This document shows, piece by piece, positions 43,938 through 52,319 of a stretch of DNA of 63,324 bases (position 1 is the first letter of the stretch; every line of letters begins with the position of its first letter). Origin of the DNA: an uncultured Clostridium sp. (GTDB lineage Bacteria; Bacillota; Clostridia; Clostridiales; Clostridiaceae); contig NZ_CAAGHK010000031.1 in assembly GCF_900769625.1 (NCBI RefSeq), positions 1-63,324 on the forward strand. Direction: 5' to 3'. The notes beneath the pieces are model-generated. The model was given only the letters and a program-made list of their open reading frames with translations. It did not search any database and was not told where the DNA came from. Both the position numbers and the translations under genes were made by a program.

Positions 43938-44607
43938 ATCCGAAATTTTCATTTCTATATTTTGATGGTGACACTCCAGTAAAACTTTTAAAAACTTTAT
44001 AGAAGTGACTTTGATCATGAAATCCAAGCCTAAGGCTTATATCTAGTATACTATCATTTGTAGTCCTTAATAGAACTTTTGCACGTTCTATTCTTATTTT
44101 TTTGGCATAATTCATTATTGTAATTCCCATATGCTTTTTAAAGCAGTTTGAAATATATCCTTCAGAAAGATTCAATTCACGGGAAAGCTTCTTTAATGAT
44201 ATCTGACTTTCTATGTTTAAATGGAGATGTTTAAGAATTCGATTGATTACAAAATTATCAGTAACTTCAGTGTCGTTAATAAGCATGTTAAGATAAGTGT
44301 CAATCATATCAATTTCAACTGCTTGAAGTTTAGGTACAGAATTAAGTGTATAAATTTGTTTATAGAATTTATTATATACAGGATGAAGATATTTTGTTGC
44401 AATGCCATTCTTTATTATTTCTTTTGATAAAATTGCATTCCATATAAATAAGTCGACTTTTTTTTCATTAGTAGATATTTCATCTATAAGTTCATTTTTA
44501 TGTTTTGTTTTTATTATATCCAGAATTTCAGGTTTTGCATGGAGTTCTATTAAAAATGAAATCCTGTTACTGAAAATATTAATATCTGATAAAAAAGTTT
44601 CTTCCAT
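43936..44607 (-). CDS. AraC-family transcriptional regulator
   Basis: 224 residues from ATG at 44607. I prefer this start because AGAGGTG lies just before it; an in-frame ATG at 44724 adds 39 hydrophobic residues with no ribosome site. The C-terminal 100 residues hold the two helix-turn-helices: LKKLSRELNLSEGYISNCFK and the second ending in LRLGFHDQSHFYKVFKSFTG, with the terminal SPSKYR. The N-terminal 120 residues are an unrecognised helical effector or dimer domain. It is divergent from the neopullulanase-like gene at 44813, which it may activate in response to a sugar; this is inferred. Confidence 0.88.
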   Translation of the reverse strand: MEETFLSDINIFSNRISFLIELHAKPEILDIIKTKHKNELIDEISTNEKKVDLFIWNAILSKEIIKNGIATKYLHPVYNKFYKQIYTLNSVPKLQAVEIDMIDTYLNMLINDTEVTDNFVINRILKHLHLNIESQISLKKLSRELNLSEGYISNCFKKHMGITIMNYAKKIRIERAKVLLRTTNDSILDISLRLGFHDQSHFYKVFKSFTGVSPSKYRNENFG

Positions 44608-44812
44608 AAATTTACACACCTCTTTTAAAATTTTATATAATTTAGATAAACTCATAGTATATATATACATATTATATGAAATATATACAACTAATGGCAA
44701 TAGTATCTGATATAATAATCTCATGAAGAATAGTTAAGGTTTAGTAGATTTCTTACCCGGGGATGTTATAGATACTAGCCAAAGTTGTATTAAATTTCGG
44801 AGGCGATTATAA

Positions 44813-46546
44813 ATGAACAAATATGCAGTTTATCATGTTACGGAAGCACCATATTCATATGCAAAGGATATAAATACTTTGACTTTAAGAGTAAGAGCAG
44901 CAAATGATGACATCAAAAAATGTATTGTTTATTATAAGGATAAATATCTTGAAAGCAGTCCATATGATTCTAAGGAAATGGACTTAGCTGCAAGATGCGA
45001 GCTATTTGATTACTTTCAGACAGACATAAGTGTTTTTAGAAATAGATATCAATATTACTTTAAGATTATTGATAATGATGGAAATGAAGCTTATTTAACT
45101 GAAAGAGGAGTAAAAGAAGATGAAAGCCTGATTTATCCATATATATTTCCATATATAGCAGCTGAAGATGTTTATGATGACGTAAAATGGATGCAGGAAT
45201 CTGTTGTATATCAGATTTTCCCAGAAAGGTTCTGTAATGGAGATGCAAGTATAAATCCGCAGTATATAACTCCATGGGGAGAGGAAGACAATCTGACTTA
45301 TTATTCTAGATACGGGGGAGATATAAGAGGAATTATAAATAAACTCGATTATATAAAGGATTTAGGAGTAGATATAATTTATTTGACACCAATATTCCAA
45401 TCAAAGACTGCACATAAATACGATACTAGTGATTATTTTAATATTGATCCTCAGTTTGGTACTGTTGAGACAATGAAGGAACTTGTTGATAAAACTCATA
45501 AAAAGGGTATGAAGATTATACTTGATGCAGTTTTTAATCATTCAGGTGAAGACTTCTTTGCATTCAAGGATGTTCTTGAAAATCAACAGGATTCAAAATA
45601 TAAGGATTGGTATTTTATTGATAGCTATCCAGTTTTAAGGGAAAATGAAAACTATTACACTTTTGGGCATAGACATTTTAATATGCCTAAGTTGAATACT
45701 TCCAATGAAGAAGTTAAAGAATATTTATTAAAGGTTGGTGAGTATTGGGTAAAAGAAATAGGTATTGATGGATGGCGTTTAGATGTGTGTGATGAAATAG
45801 GACATAATTTCTGGAGAGCATTTAGAAAAAGAATAAAGAGCGTAAATAAAGATGCTATTATCATAGGAGAAATAATGCATGAAGCTAATTCATTTCTAAA
45901 AGGAGATCAGCTTGACAGTATAATGAATTATCCATTTAAAAATGCAGTTACAGATTTCTTTGCAAAAAAATCTATAAGCAGTAGTGAGTTTTCAGATATT
46001 CTTGCAGGAAACAGAATGATGTATATGGACTCTATTACAAAGCAGATGTGGAATCTAATAGACAGTCATGATACAAAAAGATTTCTGACAGAGTGTAATG
46101 ATGATTTAGAATCTATGAAATTGGCAGTAGCATTTCAATTTACTTATTTAGGTGTTCCATATATATATTATGGTGATGAAATAGGAATCAATGGAGGAGA
46201 TGATCCATTTAACAGAAGGTGTATGATATGGGATAAAGAAAAGCAGAATTTACAATTATTAGAATACTTTAAAAAGATGATAAAAATAAGAAAAGAAAAT
46301 AAAGCGCTTATTTATGGGGATTATAAGGAACTTTATTGCACGGATAATATAATTGCATTTGAAAGAAAATATGGTGATGAAAATATCCTTATAATAATTA
46401 ATAATAATGATGAGGACATTAAATATGTAAATGAATTTGAGATTAATGGTAATAACATTGTGAATGGTGAGCGCATATGTAAAATAAATTCACTACTGAT
46501 AAATAAAAAAGAGATAAAAATAATAAGATTAAAAAATGAAAAATAA
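44813..46546 (+). CDS. Neopullulanase / cyclomaltodextrinase-like GH13 enzyme
   Basis: 577 residues and no signal peptide, so cytoplasmic. The N-terminal CBM34-type beta domain (about 1-120; YAKDINTLTLRVRAANDDIK) is the mark of the GH13_20 neopullulanase, maltogenic amylase and cyclomaltodextrinase group. The barrel opens with WMQESVVYQIFPERFCNGD, and catalytic motifs are DGWRLDVCDEIGH (Asp), IIGEIMHEA (Glu) and LIDSHDTKRF (Asp). It hydrolyses cyclodextrins, pullulan fragments or branched maltodextrins that reach the cytoplasm, complementing the phosphorylase on the other side of the AraC gene. GGAGGCG precedes the ATG. Confidence 0.9.
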   Translation: MNKYAVYHVTEAPYSYAKDINTLTLRVRAANDDIKKCIVYYKDKYLESSPYDSKEMDLAARCELFDYFQTDISVFRNRYQYYFKIIDNDGNEAYLTERGVKEDESLIYPYIFPYIAAEDVYDDVKWMQESVVYQIFPERFCNGDASINPQYITPWGEEDNLTYYSRYGGDIRGIINKLDYIKDLGVDIIYLTPIFQSKTAHKYDTSDYFNIDPQFGTVETMKELVDKTHKKGMKIILDAVFNHSGEDFFAFKDVLENQQDSKYKDWYFIDSYPVLRENENYYTFGHRHFNMPKLNTSNEEVKEYLLKVGEYWVKEIGIDGWRLDVCDEIGHNFWRAFRKRIKSVNKDAIIIGEIMHEANSFLKGDQLDSIMNYPFKNAVTDFFAKKSISSSEFSDILAGNRMMYMDSITKQMWNLIDSHDTKRFLTECNDDLESMKLAVAFQFTYLGVPYIYYGDEIGINGGDDPFNRRCMIWDKEKQNLQLLEYFKKMIKIRKENKALIYGDYKELYCTDNIIAFERKYGDENILIIINNNDEDIKYVNEFEINGNNIVNGERICKINSLLINKKEIKIIRLKNEK

Positions 46547-46566
46547 ATAACTTATATGAATATCAG

Positions 46567-46600
46567 GGGACACAGATAGAGAAATGTGTCCCTTTTAAAT
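46567..46600 (+). terminator. Terminator after the neopullulanase-like gene
   Basis: GGGACACA (46567-46574) pairs with TGTGTCCC (46585-46592), followed by TTTTAAATTTT. Nothing else was recognised in the gap to 46886 apart from AT-rich DNA and the next ribosome site. Confidence 0.85.
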
Positions 46601-46886
46601 TTTCAAATAATATTAATATTTAAAATTTTATTTTTATTGATAAATATATACATGAAGAGAATTATAAAAAATATTGATTTTTATATAGAAAATATAGTAA
46701 AATAATAATGTTTGCTTTAACGATAAGCAAAGTATTTTATATTAATAAAGATTTAAATATTTAATTAGGTTTTTATTAATATAAAAAGAATAAAAAATTG
46801 AACGAGAGAGAAATATATTACTAGATAAATTATAGTATTTGATTTAGTAATACAAAAACTACACAAGATAAAATGGAGGGAAAAAA

Positions 46887-47654
46887 ATGTATACTAGTGA
46901 TATTGATATTATTACTAAAATGGCAGAAAAAAAAGCTAGAAATGCCAATGAAAAAACAGGAAAATATATAGGAAGAGCGGTTGTTACTGGATTTTATATA
47001 ATGGTAGCAATAATACTTTCATACACAACAGGAGCAATTCTTTATCCTAAATATCCTGAAGTTTCTAAAGTAATAGTTTCTGCAACATTCTGCTTTGCAA
47101 TAGCACTAATTGTTTTCTTAAGTGGTGAATTATTTACAGGTAACAATTTTGTTATGATTGTTGGGATGTTAAGAGGAAAGGTTAACTTTAGTTCAACATT
47201 AAAAGTGTGGCTTTATACTTTTGTAGGAAATTCTGTAGGTCTTATTATATTTGGATATTTATTTGTTAAGAGTGGAGCTTCTTTCAGTGTGATACAGCAT
47301 TATATTGAAAGTGTTGCATATGCAAAGCTAGAATTAACACCATATCAAATGATATTAAGAGGAATATTATGTAACTTTATAGTTTGCTTAGCTTACTTAT
47401 CAGGAATTAAAATGAAATCAGAAAGCGGAAAGCTTATAATGATGTTCTTCTCAGTATTTGCATTTATTGTTGCTGGATTTGAACATAGTATTGCTAATGT
47501 TGGTGTATTCACTGTTGCATACTTTGCATTAGGCGGTTTACCAATGGCATTAGTATTTAAGAATTTATTATTTGTTGTTATTGGAAACATAATAGGTGGA
47601 GGTCTTCTTTTAGGCGGATCTCTTGTATACATAAGTACAGACGAAGAACATTAG
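46887..47654 (+). CDS. Formate/nitrite transporter (FNT) family channel
   Basis: 255 residues with six membrane segments in the aquaporin-like FNT arrangement. Family marks are the LSGELFTGNNFVMIVGML region near 78-95, the broken-helix GLIIFGYLF, and the C-terminal half GFEHSIANVGVF near 193 with the central histidine (His195). FocA-type channels export formate in fermenting cells, NirC types import nitrite and others carry hydrosulfide; context does not decide, but fermentation makes formate plausible. GGAGGG precedes the ATG. It is monocistronic, with terminators on both sides. Confidence 0.9.
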   Translation: MYTSDIDIITKMAEKKARNANEKTGKYIGRAVVTGFYIMVAIILSYTTGAILYPKYPEVSKVIVSATFCFAIALIVFLSGELFTGNNFVMIVGMLRGKVNFSSTLKVWLYTFVGNSVGLIIFGYLFVKSGASFSVIQHYIESVAYAKLELTPYQMILRGILCNFIVCLAYLSGIKMKSESGKLIMMFFSVFAFIVAGFEHSIANVGVFTVAYFALGGLPMALVFKNLLFVVIGNIIGGGLLLGGSLVYISTDEEH

Positions 47655-47668
47655 AATTTAGAAATAAT

Positions 47669-47716
47669 AAAAAAGTTATGAAGATCAAAGATGATTTTCA
47701 TAACTTTTTTATTTTA
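47669..47716 (+). terminator. Terminator after the FNT gene
   Basis: AAAAAAGTTATGAA (47669-47682) pairs with TTCATAACTTTTTT (47697-47710), then ATTTT. A possible -10 (TATAAT at 47842) is the only other signal in the 300-base gap that follows. Confidence 0.85.
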
Positions 47717-48021
47717 TTAATTCAACTAATTTAAATTAGTATAAACGTATAAGGTTATATGAATTATATTATTGAATTTTAAATATTTATTTTACCGTTT
47801 AAATACAAAAATAAATATATTTATATAAATTTAATAAAAAGTATAATATAAGTAAATGAAATAAATATGGAAAGAGGTGCTTTTATTTTTTTGGTAAAAA
47901 TATAATAATTCATCAAAACTTATAGGATTATTTTAGACAGTTAATATATACAATGATAAAATATAATAAGAAATTTTATTTATTGACGATAAATAATATA
48001 GTTAATAAAGATGGTGAGCAG

Positions 48022-48444
48022 ATGATTAAAGTAAAATTAGAAATAAATAAAAAGCGAAAGATAATCTTTAAAGTAAAGGTGGATGAAAAGAATAGCGGGA
48101 ACATATTTTTTAAGAGGGCTATTATGGAGGGAAAGCAATTAAAAAAAGGATCTAGATATAATTATGAAATACCACTGAGATTTTTTATACCTATATGCAG
48201 TAATATAGATAAAAATGAGCTGGTAATGGATAAAAATAGTATATTATCATATTTAGAGTTTTCAGATTGTTACGATGAAAATTATTATACAGAAGTAACA
48301 GCTGATGCAAGGTATATGAAAAAGTGGAGGGAAGAAGGGTGTCCTGATATTTATAAGATAAAGATTGATCCTGAAACTTTCAATGTAAGCAAGGAAGTTG
48401 TATTTAGAAAGCCAAGTATGTCATTAAGCAATATAGATATTTAG
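48022..48444 (+). CDS. Hypothetical protein, 140 aa
   Basis: No family recognised. Basic N-terminus (KVKLEINKKRKIIFKVKVDE), then alternating strands and an aromatic-rich centre (YNYEIPLRFFIPICSN). It is soluble, without signal peptide. I start at ATG 48022, preceded by GGTGAGCAG; an in-frame ATG at 47953 adds 23 residues but has no ribosome site. It ends 23 bases before the formyl-THF cyclo-ligase start and is probably in the same transcript as that gene and the long coiled-coil gene, which may reflect nothing more than shared transcription. Confidence 0.68.
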   Translation: MIKVKLEINKKRKIIFKVKVDEKNSGNIFFKRAIMEGKQLKKGSRYNYEIPLRFFIPICSNIDKNELVMDKNSILSYLEFSDCYDENYYTEVTADARYMKKWREEGCPDIYKIKIDPETFNVSKEVVFRKPSMSLSNIDI

Positions 48445-48467
48445 GAAATGTGGGGCGAATATATATT

Positions 48468-49055
48468 ATGGAAGAGATTTATTCTAGAAAGAAAGAGTTA
48501 AGAAAAAGTATTTTAGATATTAGAAATAATTTAGATTTTAATACAAAAAAAGAAAATGATAATATTATCAGAAAAAAGTTTTTAGAAAGCAGTTATTATA
48601 AAAACGCAGAAAAAATATTCATTTACATATCATATAGTTCTGAAATTAATACGATAGAAATAATAAACAGGGCATTAAATGATGGAAAAGAGATTTTTGT
48701 ACCAAGAACTGTCTTTAAAACTAAAGCAATGGATGCAGTAAAGATAACTTCTTTAGAGAATCTGAAAAAAGATAGATACGGAATACCTGAACCAGAAGAG
48801 GATGCACCTCATATTAATCCTGATAAATTGGATTTAATTGTGGCACCAGGAGTTGCTTTTGATAATAGAGGCGGAAGGATAGGATATGGGGCAGGTTACT
48901 ATGATAGATACTTTAAAAAGATATATAATGAAAGAAGTAATATAATAAAGAAAATAGCATTGGCCTATAATTTTCAAGTGATTGATAATGTGCCAATGGA
49001 TGAGCAGGATGTTAAGATTGACTGCATCATTACAGAAAAACACATTTTAAAATAA
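48468..49055 (+). CDS. 5-formyltetrahydrofolate cyclo-ligase
   Basis: Converts 5-formyl-THF with ATP to 5,10-methenyl-THF, returning a storage folate to one-carbon metabolism. 195 residues from ATG 48468; a GTG at 48450 with AGGAAAT just ahead is an alternative start giving six more residues. Motifs: KKELRKSILDIRNNL at the N-terminus, KEIFVPRTV near 75, and the ATP/folate loop GVAFDNRGGRIGYGAGYYDR near 130. It is cytoplasmic. It is placed between two genes of unknown function in a probable operon. Confidence 0.93.
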   Translation: MEEIYSRKKELRKSILDIRNNLDFNTKKENDNIIRKKFLESSYYKNAEKIFIYISYSSEINTIEIINRALNDGKEIFVPRTVFKTKAMDAVKITSLENLKKDRYGIPEPEEDAPHINPDKLDLIVAPGVAFDNRGGRIGYGAGYYDRYFKKIYNERSNIIKKIALAYNFQVIDNVPMDEQDVKIDCIITEKHILK

Positions 49056-49082
49056 TACTATTTATGAAGGTGAATTAAAACT

Positions 49083-51680
49083 ATGAAGTATAATGAAAGT
49101 AATTTTACTTATTTAAAGGTGACGTCTTTAAGCAGATACTATCCATATTTATTAAAAGCGGAATGTTCATGTGAGGATTTTCCACGAATGACGAAGATAA
49201 TATTAAGAAGAGTAATAGAAGCATTTATAAGGGATAAGGCGCTTTCTTATGGAATAAATGATGAGTATGCAGTAGGGCAGATGCTTAAAATATTACGACA
49301 TCATGAGGAATTTAATATGCCAGAAGAGATTTATGATTATATACAGATAATCAGAGTTAATGGAATAGGTATAACACTTTATAGAAGCAGGGATAAGAGA
49401 ATAGATAAGCATCCTATTGAATTACTGGAATTAGTACATAGGGTTTTCTTATGGTATTTAAAATTAAATGAAAAAGATACTATATGTAAATTTGCAGATT
49501 TAAGTTTTAAGGCACCAAATACTATTGAATTTGAAGAACATGAGTTGAAAAAAGTTAAAAGAGATATAAGTTTAAAGGATAATCAGATAGATAATTTAAG
49601 AGAAAAGGTTATTGAACTTGCAGAGCAGTCAAAAAGTGTAGGTGAATTAAACAGAATAATAATAGCAATCAAAGAAGAAAGAGAAGAAATGAATAAGTAT
49701 AGAACATTTCTTGAGGACAGAATTAATTCACATAAATATGAGATTGAAGAAATAAAAAAAAGCTATGAAAAAGAAATCAGCGAATTTGATTTAGTAAGAG
49801 AAGACTGCATTGAAAGTCATAATGTTCTTGCTAAAAAGGAAAGTCTCCTTGTAAGGGCTGAGCTTGATAATCAGCAGGTAAGATCAATGATTGAGGAACT
49901 TGAAGAAAGTGATGATATTATTGATGAAAGAGAAGCAATGGTTGAAAGTCAGCTTGATTCAATTAGAAAAGGATATGAAAAACTGGTTGAGTTAACTAAT
50001 AGATATCAGGATGATAGTGAAACAATAGTCTTTACATATTGTGAAGAATTAAAGAAAACATTAATTACAGATAAGTCTGAGGTTATCTCAGAATTAAATT
50101 TTGAAGATACTGCTTTTTATAATAAAATAACTGAATATAATAAAGCTATTGAAGAAACTAAAAGGAAAGTTATTTTATTTAAGGGAATGCTTGATGACAA
50201 GATAAAGAAATCAGTGAAATTTAATGATTTTTATAATGCTTTTTTAAATCTTAATGGCAATAAACTGAGACTTTTATACGCAATGGTAAGCAACTGGAAT
50301 AAAAATAATTTTAATCTATTGTCAAAATCAAAGGAATGGCTGTTAAACAGAAATAACGAAGAATCCTTTCTTGATATGGTAAATAAGACTGTAGAAGAAG
50401 TAAAAGACAGATCTGATGAGCAGATTAAATTAGCTTTGTATTATAAACTACTGAGAATTTCCGAAGTTCAGATAAAAAATATATGTAACAGGAAGAATTT
50501 TATTAAAGCAGTAGATAGCATAGTGCAGAGTGCATATGTTGCTTTAGTGGATACTAAGGATTTTAATTATTATTTATCGAAAACTCATTCTATAAAAGTT
50601 TATTATTTAAAGAAGGTAATTGAAAAATTAAAAAGTAGATATAAGAGCATAAAGATTAATGAGGAATTAGTATATAAAATCTATGATGAAATAGTTAAGC
50701 TTAGTTTTAAAAATGAAGTGTATTTTGTAGAATCATTAAAGATTGATACTAATAATGAACATGCATTAAAAACTGCCATTAGGAAACAGCCTTTTGATTT
50801 CTTATCTATTATTATTGAAATTGGAGAGGAATTTGATTATAAGATTGTTTATAGAATTATTTTTGATTTCTTAAAGGATGTAACAGCAATAAGTCATGAT
50901 ATCACTAGTGATCAGCTGTCACTAGAAAGATTCTTAACAGGACCATTCAGGATTATGTTGTTTATATCTAGTGGGGATGGATTGAGCAGCAAATATGCAG
51001 ATGATGTAATTCCGTTATTTGTAGGGGAAGTGCTTGTTAGTGATTCTATAAGAAGTGATGATAAAGTTGATTTTGAGAGTTATAACAGAATGATAGAAGT
51101 ATGGAAAAAACAGCAGATTTTTTATAAGGATAAGTTTAATACTAAAAAGGATATTAATGATGAACTCAAAAATCTTTTAAATGAAAAGGGACAGCTTACA
51201 GCTAATATAGAAAATTTAAGTCATGAAGAAGAATTATTCAAACAAAAGTATGCCAGCTACAAAGATGAATTTAAGCAGATTATAATTTCATCAGATAAAT
51301 GCAGAATGCTTGAATCTTATGAAAGGTATAAAGAATGTGAAGCCAAAATGAAGGAAACTAGTAATTTCAGTGAATCAACAGGGGAAACATCGATAATAGA
51401 AGCCTGGGTTGAACAGGCATCAAGAAAGATAAATGAATCAAATTTTGCTCAGTCAGAAGCTAAACTAATTGAAGAGGCAAAGGAAAGTCATTTATTTGAT
51501 AAGGAATATAAGGTGTTTGAGGAAATTGAAGACATGCTTAAGGAAATTGATAATGATCTATATAATAATAGAAAGATATTAAAAGAGAAAGATGATTTGA
51601 TAAATTTATCTCAGTTAAAATTAGAAAAACTGGATGAATATTTAGATGCATTGAAAGAAATATATCCAGATATTGAATAG
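49083..51680 (+). CDS. DUF4145-like (HEPN-fold) coiled-coil protein, 865 aa
   Basis: A large cytoplasmic protein. Residues about 25-140 resemble DUF4145: ECSCEDFPRMTKIILRRVIE, a helical middle, then IRVNGIGITLYRS where typical members read IR-xx-GN-xx-AxH, followed by a helical HRVFLWYL. The GN and His of the usual HEPN RNase-like motif are not evident, so this copy may be non-catalytic. Coiled coils occupy about 155-330 and 660-770, plus the C-terminal 60 residues; the middle (340-650) is a helical domain with no recognised motif. There is no Walker ATPase motif, so it is not an SMC protein. It starts at ATG 49083 after GAAGGTGAAT, 27 bases behind the cyclo-ligase gene. DUF4145 domains are often found in restriction and defence proteins; a role here is unknown. 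Confidence 0.7.
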   Translation: MKYNESNFTYLKVTSLSRYYPYLLKAECSCEDFPRMTKIILRRVIEAFIRDKALSYGINDEYAVGQMLKILRHHEEFNMPEEIYDYIQIIRVNGIGITLYRSRDKRIDKHPIELLELVHRVFLWYLKLNEKDTICKFADLSFKAPNTIEFEEHELKKVKRDISLKDNQIDNLREKVIELAEQSKSVGELNRIIIAIKEEREEMNKYRTFLEDRINSHKYEIEEIKKSYEKEISEFDLVREDCIESHNVLAKKESLLVRAELDNQQVRSMIEELEESDDIIDEREAMVESQLDSIRKGYEKLVELTNRYQDDSETIVFTYCEELKKTLITDKSEVISELNFEDTAFYNKITEYNKAIEETKRKVILFKGMLDDKIKKSVKFNDFYNAFLNLNGNKLRLLYAMVSNWNKNNFNLLSKSKEWLLNRNNEESFLDMVNKTVEEVKDRSDEQIKLALYYKLLRISEVQIKNICNRKNFIKAVDSIVQSAYVALVDTKDFNYYLSKTHSIKVYYLKKVIEKLKSRYKSIKINEELVYKIYDEIVKLSFKNEVYFVESLKIDTNNEHALKTAIRKQPFDFLSIIIEIGEEFDYKIVYRIIFDFLKDVTAISHDITSDQLSLERFLTGPFRIMLFISSGDGLSSKYADDVIPLFVGEVLVSDSIRSDDKVDFESYNRMIEVWKKQQIFYKDKFNTKKDINDELKNLLNEKGQLTANIENLSHEEELFKQKYASYKDEFKQIIISSDKCRMLESYERYKECEAKMKETSNFSESTGETSIIEAWVEQASRKINESNFAQSEAKLIEEAKESHLFDKEYKVFEEIEDMLKEIDNDLYNNRKILKEKDDLINLSQLKLEKLDEYLDALKEIYPDIE

Positions 51681-51724
51681 TATTTATAATTTTAAATTCA
51701 CTAATTACCATAATTGAGATATAA

Positions 51725-52075
51725 TTTGAATTTGTTAACTATCCAACACTTGAGAATAATAAATATCATGATATAGCTAAGAAGTATCTTCCTAATGGAT
51801 GCAGTGGCGTTATTTCTTTCTCAATAAAGGGGAGCAGGGAAGATGCTATAAAGTTCATGGATAGCTTAAAGTTATGCGAAAATGTAGTTCATGTTGCAGA
51901 TATTCGCACTTGTGTACTTCATCCAGAAAGCTCAACACATCGTCAGCTAACAGATGAGCAGTTAGTTACAGCTGGAATAACTCCAGGTCTTGTAAGATTA
52001 TCTGTTGGTCTTGAAAATATTGAAGATATAATTGAAGATATTAAACAGGCACTGGAGGCAGTTGATAGTTTATAG
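51725..52075 (+). pseudogene. 3' remnant of an O-acetylhomoserine sulfhydrylase-type gene (metY-like)
   Basis: A frame of 116 codons opening after TAA at 51722 with no start codon. It reads YPTLENNKYHDIAKKYLPNG, then CSGVISFSIKGSREDAIKF, VVHVADIRTCVLHPESSTHR and TPGLVRLSVGLENIEDIIED, the final quarter of the PLP-dependent Cys/Met metabolism family (O-acetylhomoserine aminocarboxypropyltransferase). The N-terminal three quarters, including the PLP lysine, are gone. The remaining codons are undisturbed, so the loss seems recent or a complete paralogue may exist elsewhere. Its stop lies at the left end of the repeat at 52061. Confidence 0.85.
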
Positions 52076-52313
52076 TTGAGGGGTGAAAGTTAAGGAAGAA
52101 ACGCCTTTGGGAGTTTCTTTGCTTATAATTTTCAGCTTATATCTTATATGATGATAATGTTAATAAAAAATACCTAATCTCAAATTTTTAGAGATTAAGT
52201 ATTTTTATTAATACAAGTTGATTAAATTAAGAATTTCATTTTTTAAAATAATTTAAAACATAAATTATAAAAATTTCAGTAGAAATTTTATCATTAACTA
52301 TCAATTTTAAACT
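52061..52313. repeat. MITE-like element, copy 3 (metY remnant-thrS gap)
   Basis: Left end GTTGATAGTTTATAGTTGAG (52061-52080) directly at the remnant's last codons, followed by a GAAACGCCTTTGGGAGTTTC hairpin. The right end, read on the minus strand, is AGTTTAAAATTGATAGTTAA then ATAAAATTTCTACTGAAATTTT, which matches copy 2 (AAAATTTCTACGAAATTTT) and lies six bases after the thrS stop. There is no open frame. It is about the size of copy 1. Confidence 0.5.
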
Positions 52314-52319
52314 AAAGAA

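Noticed and set aside
49083..51680. Classifying the long coiled-coil protein as an SMC/RecN-type ATPase
   Set aside because: No Walker A, Walker B or ABC signature motif was found in either terminus.
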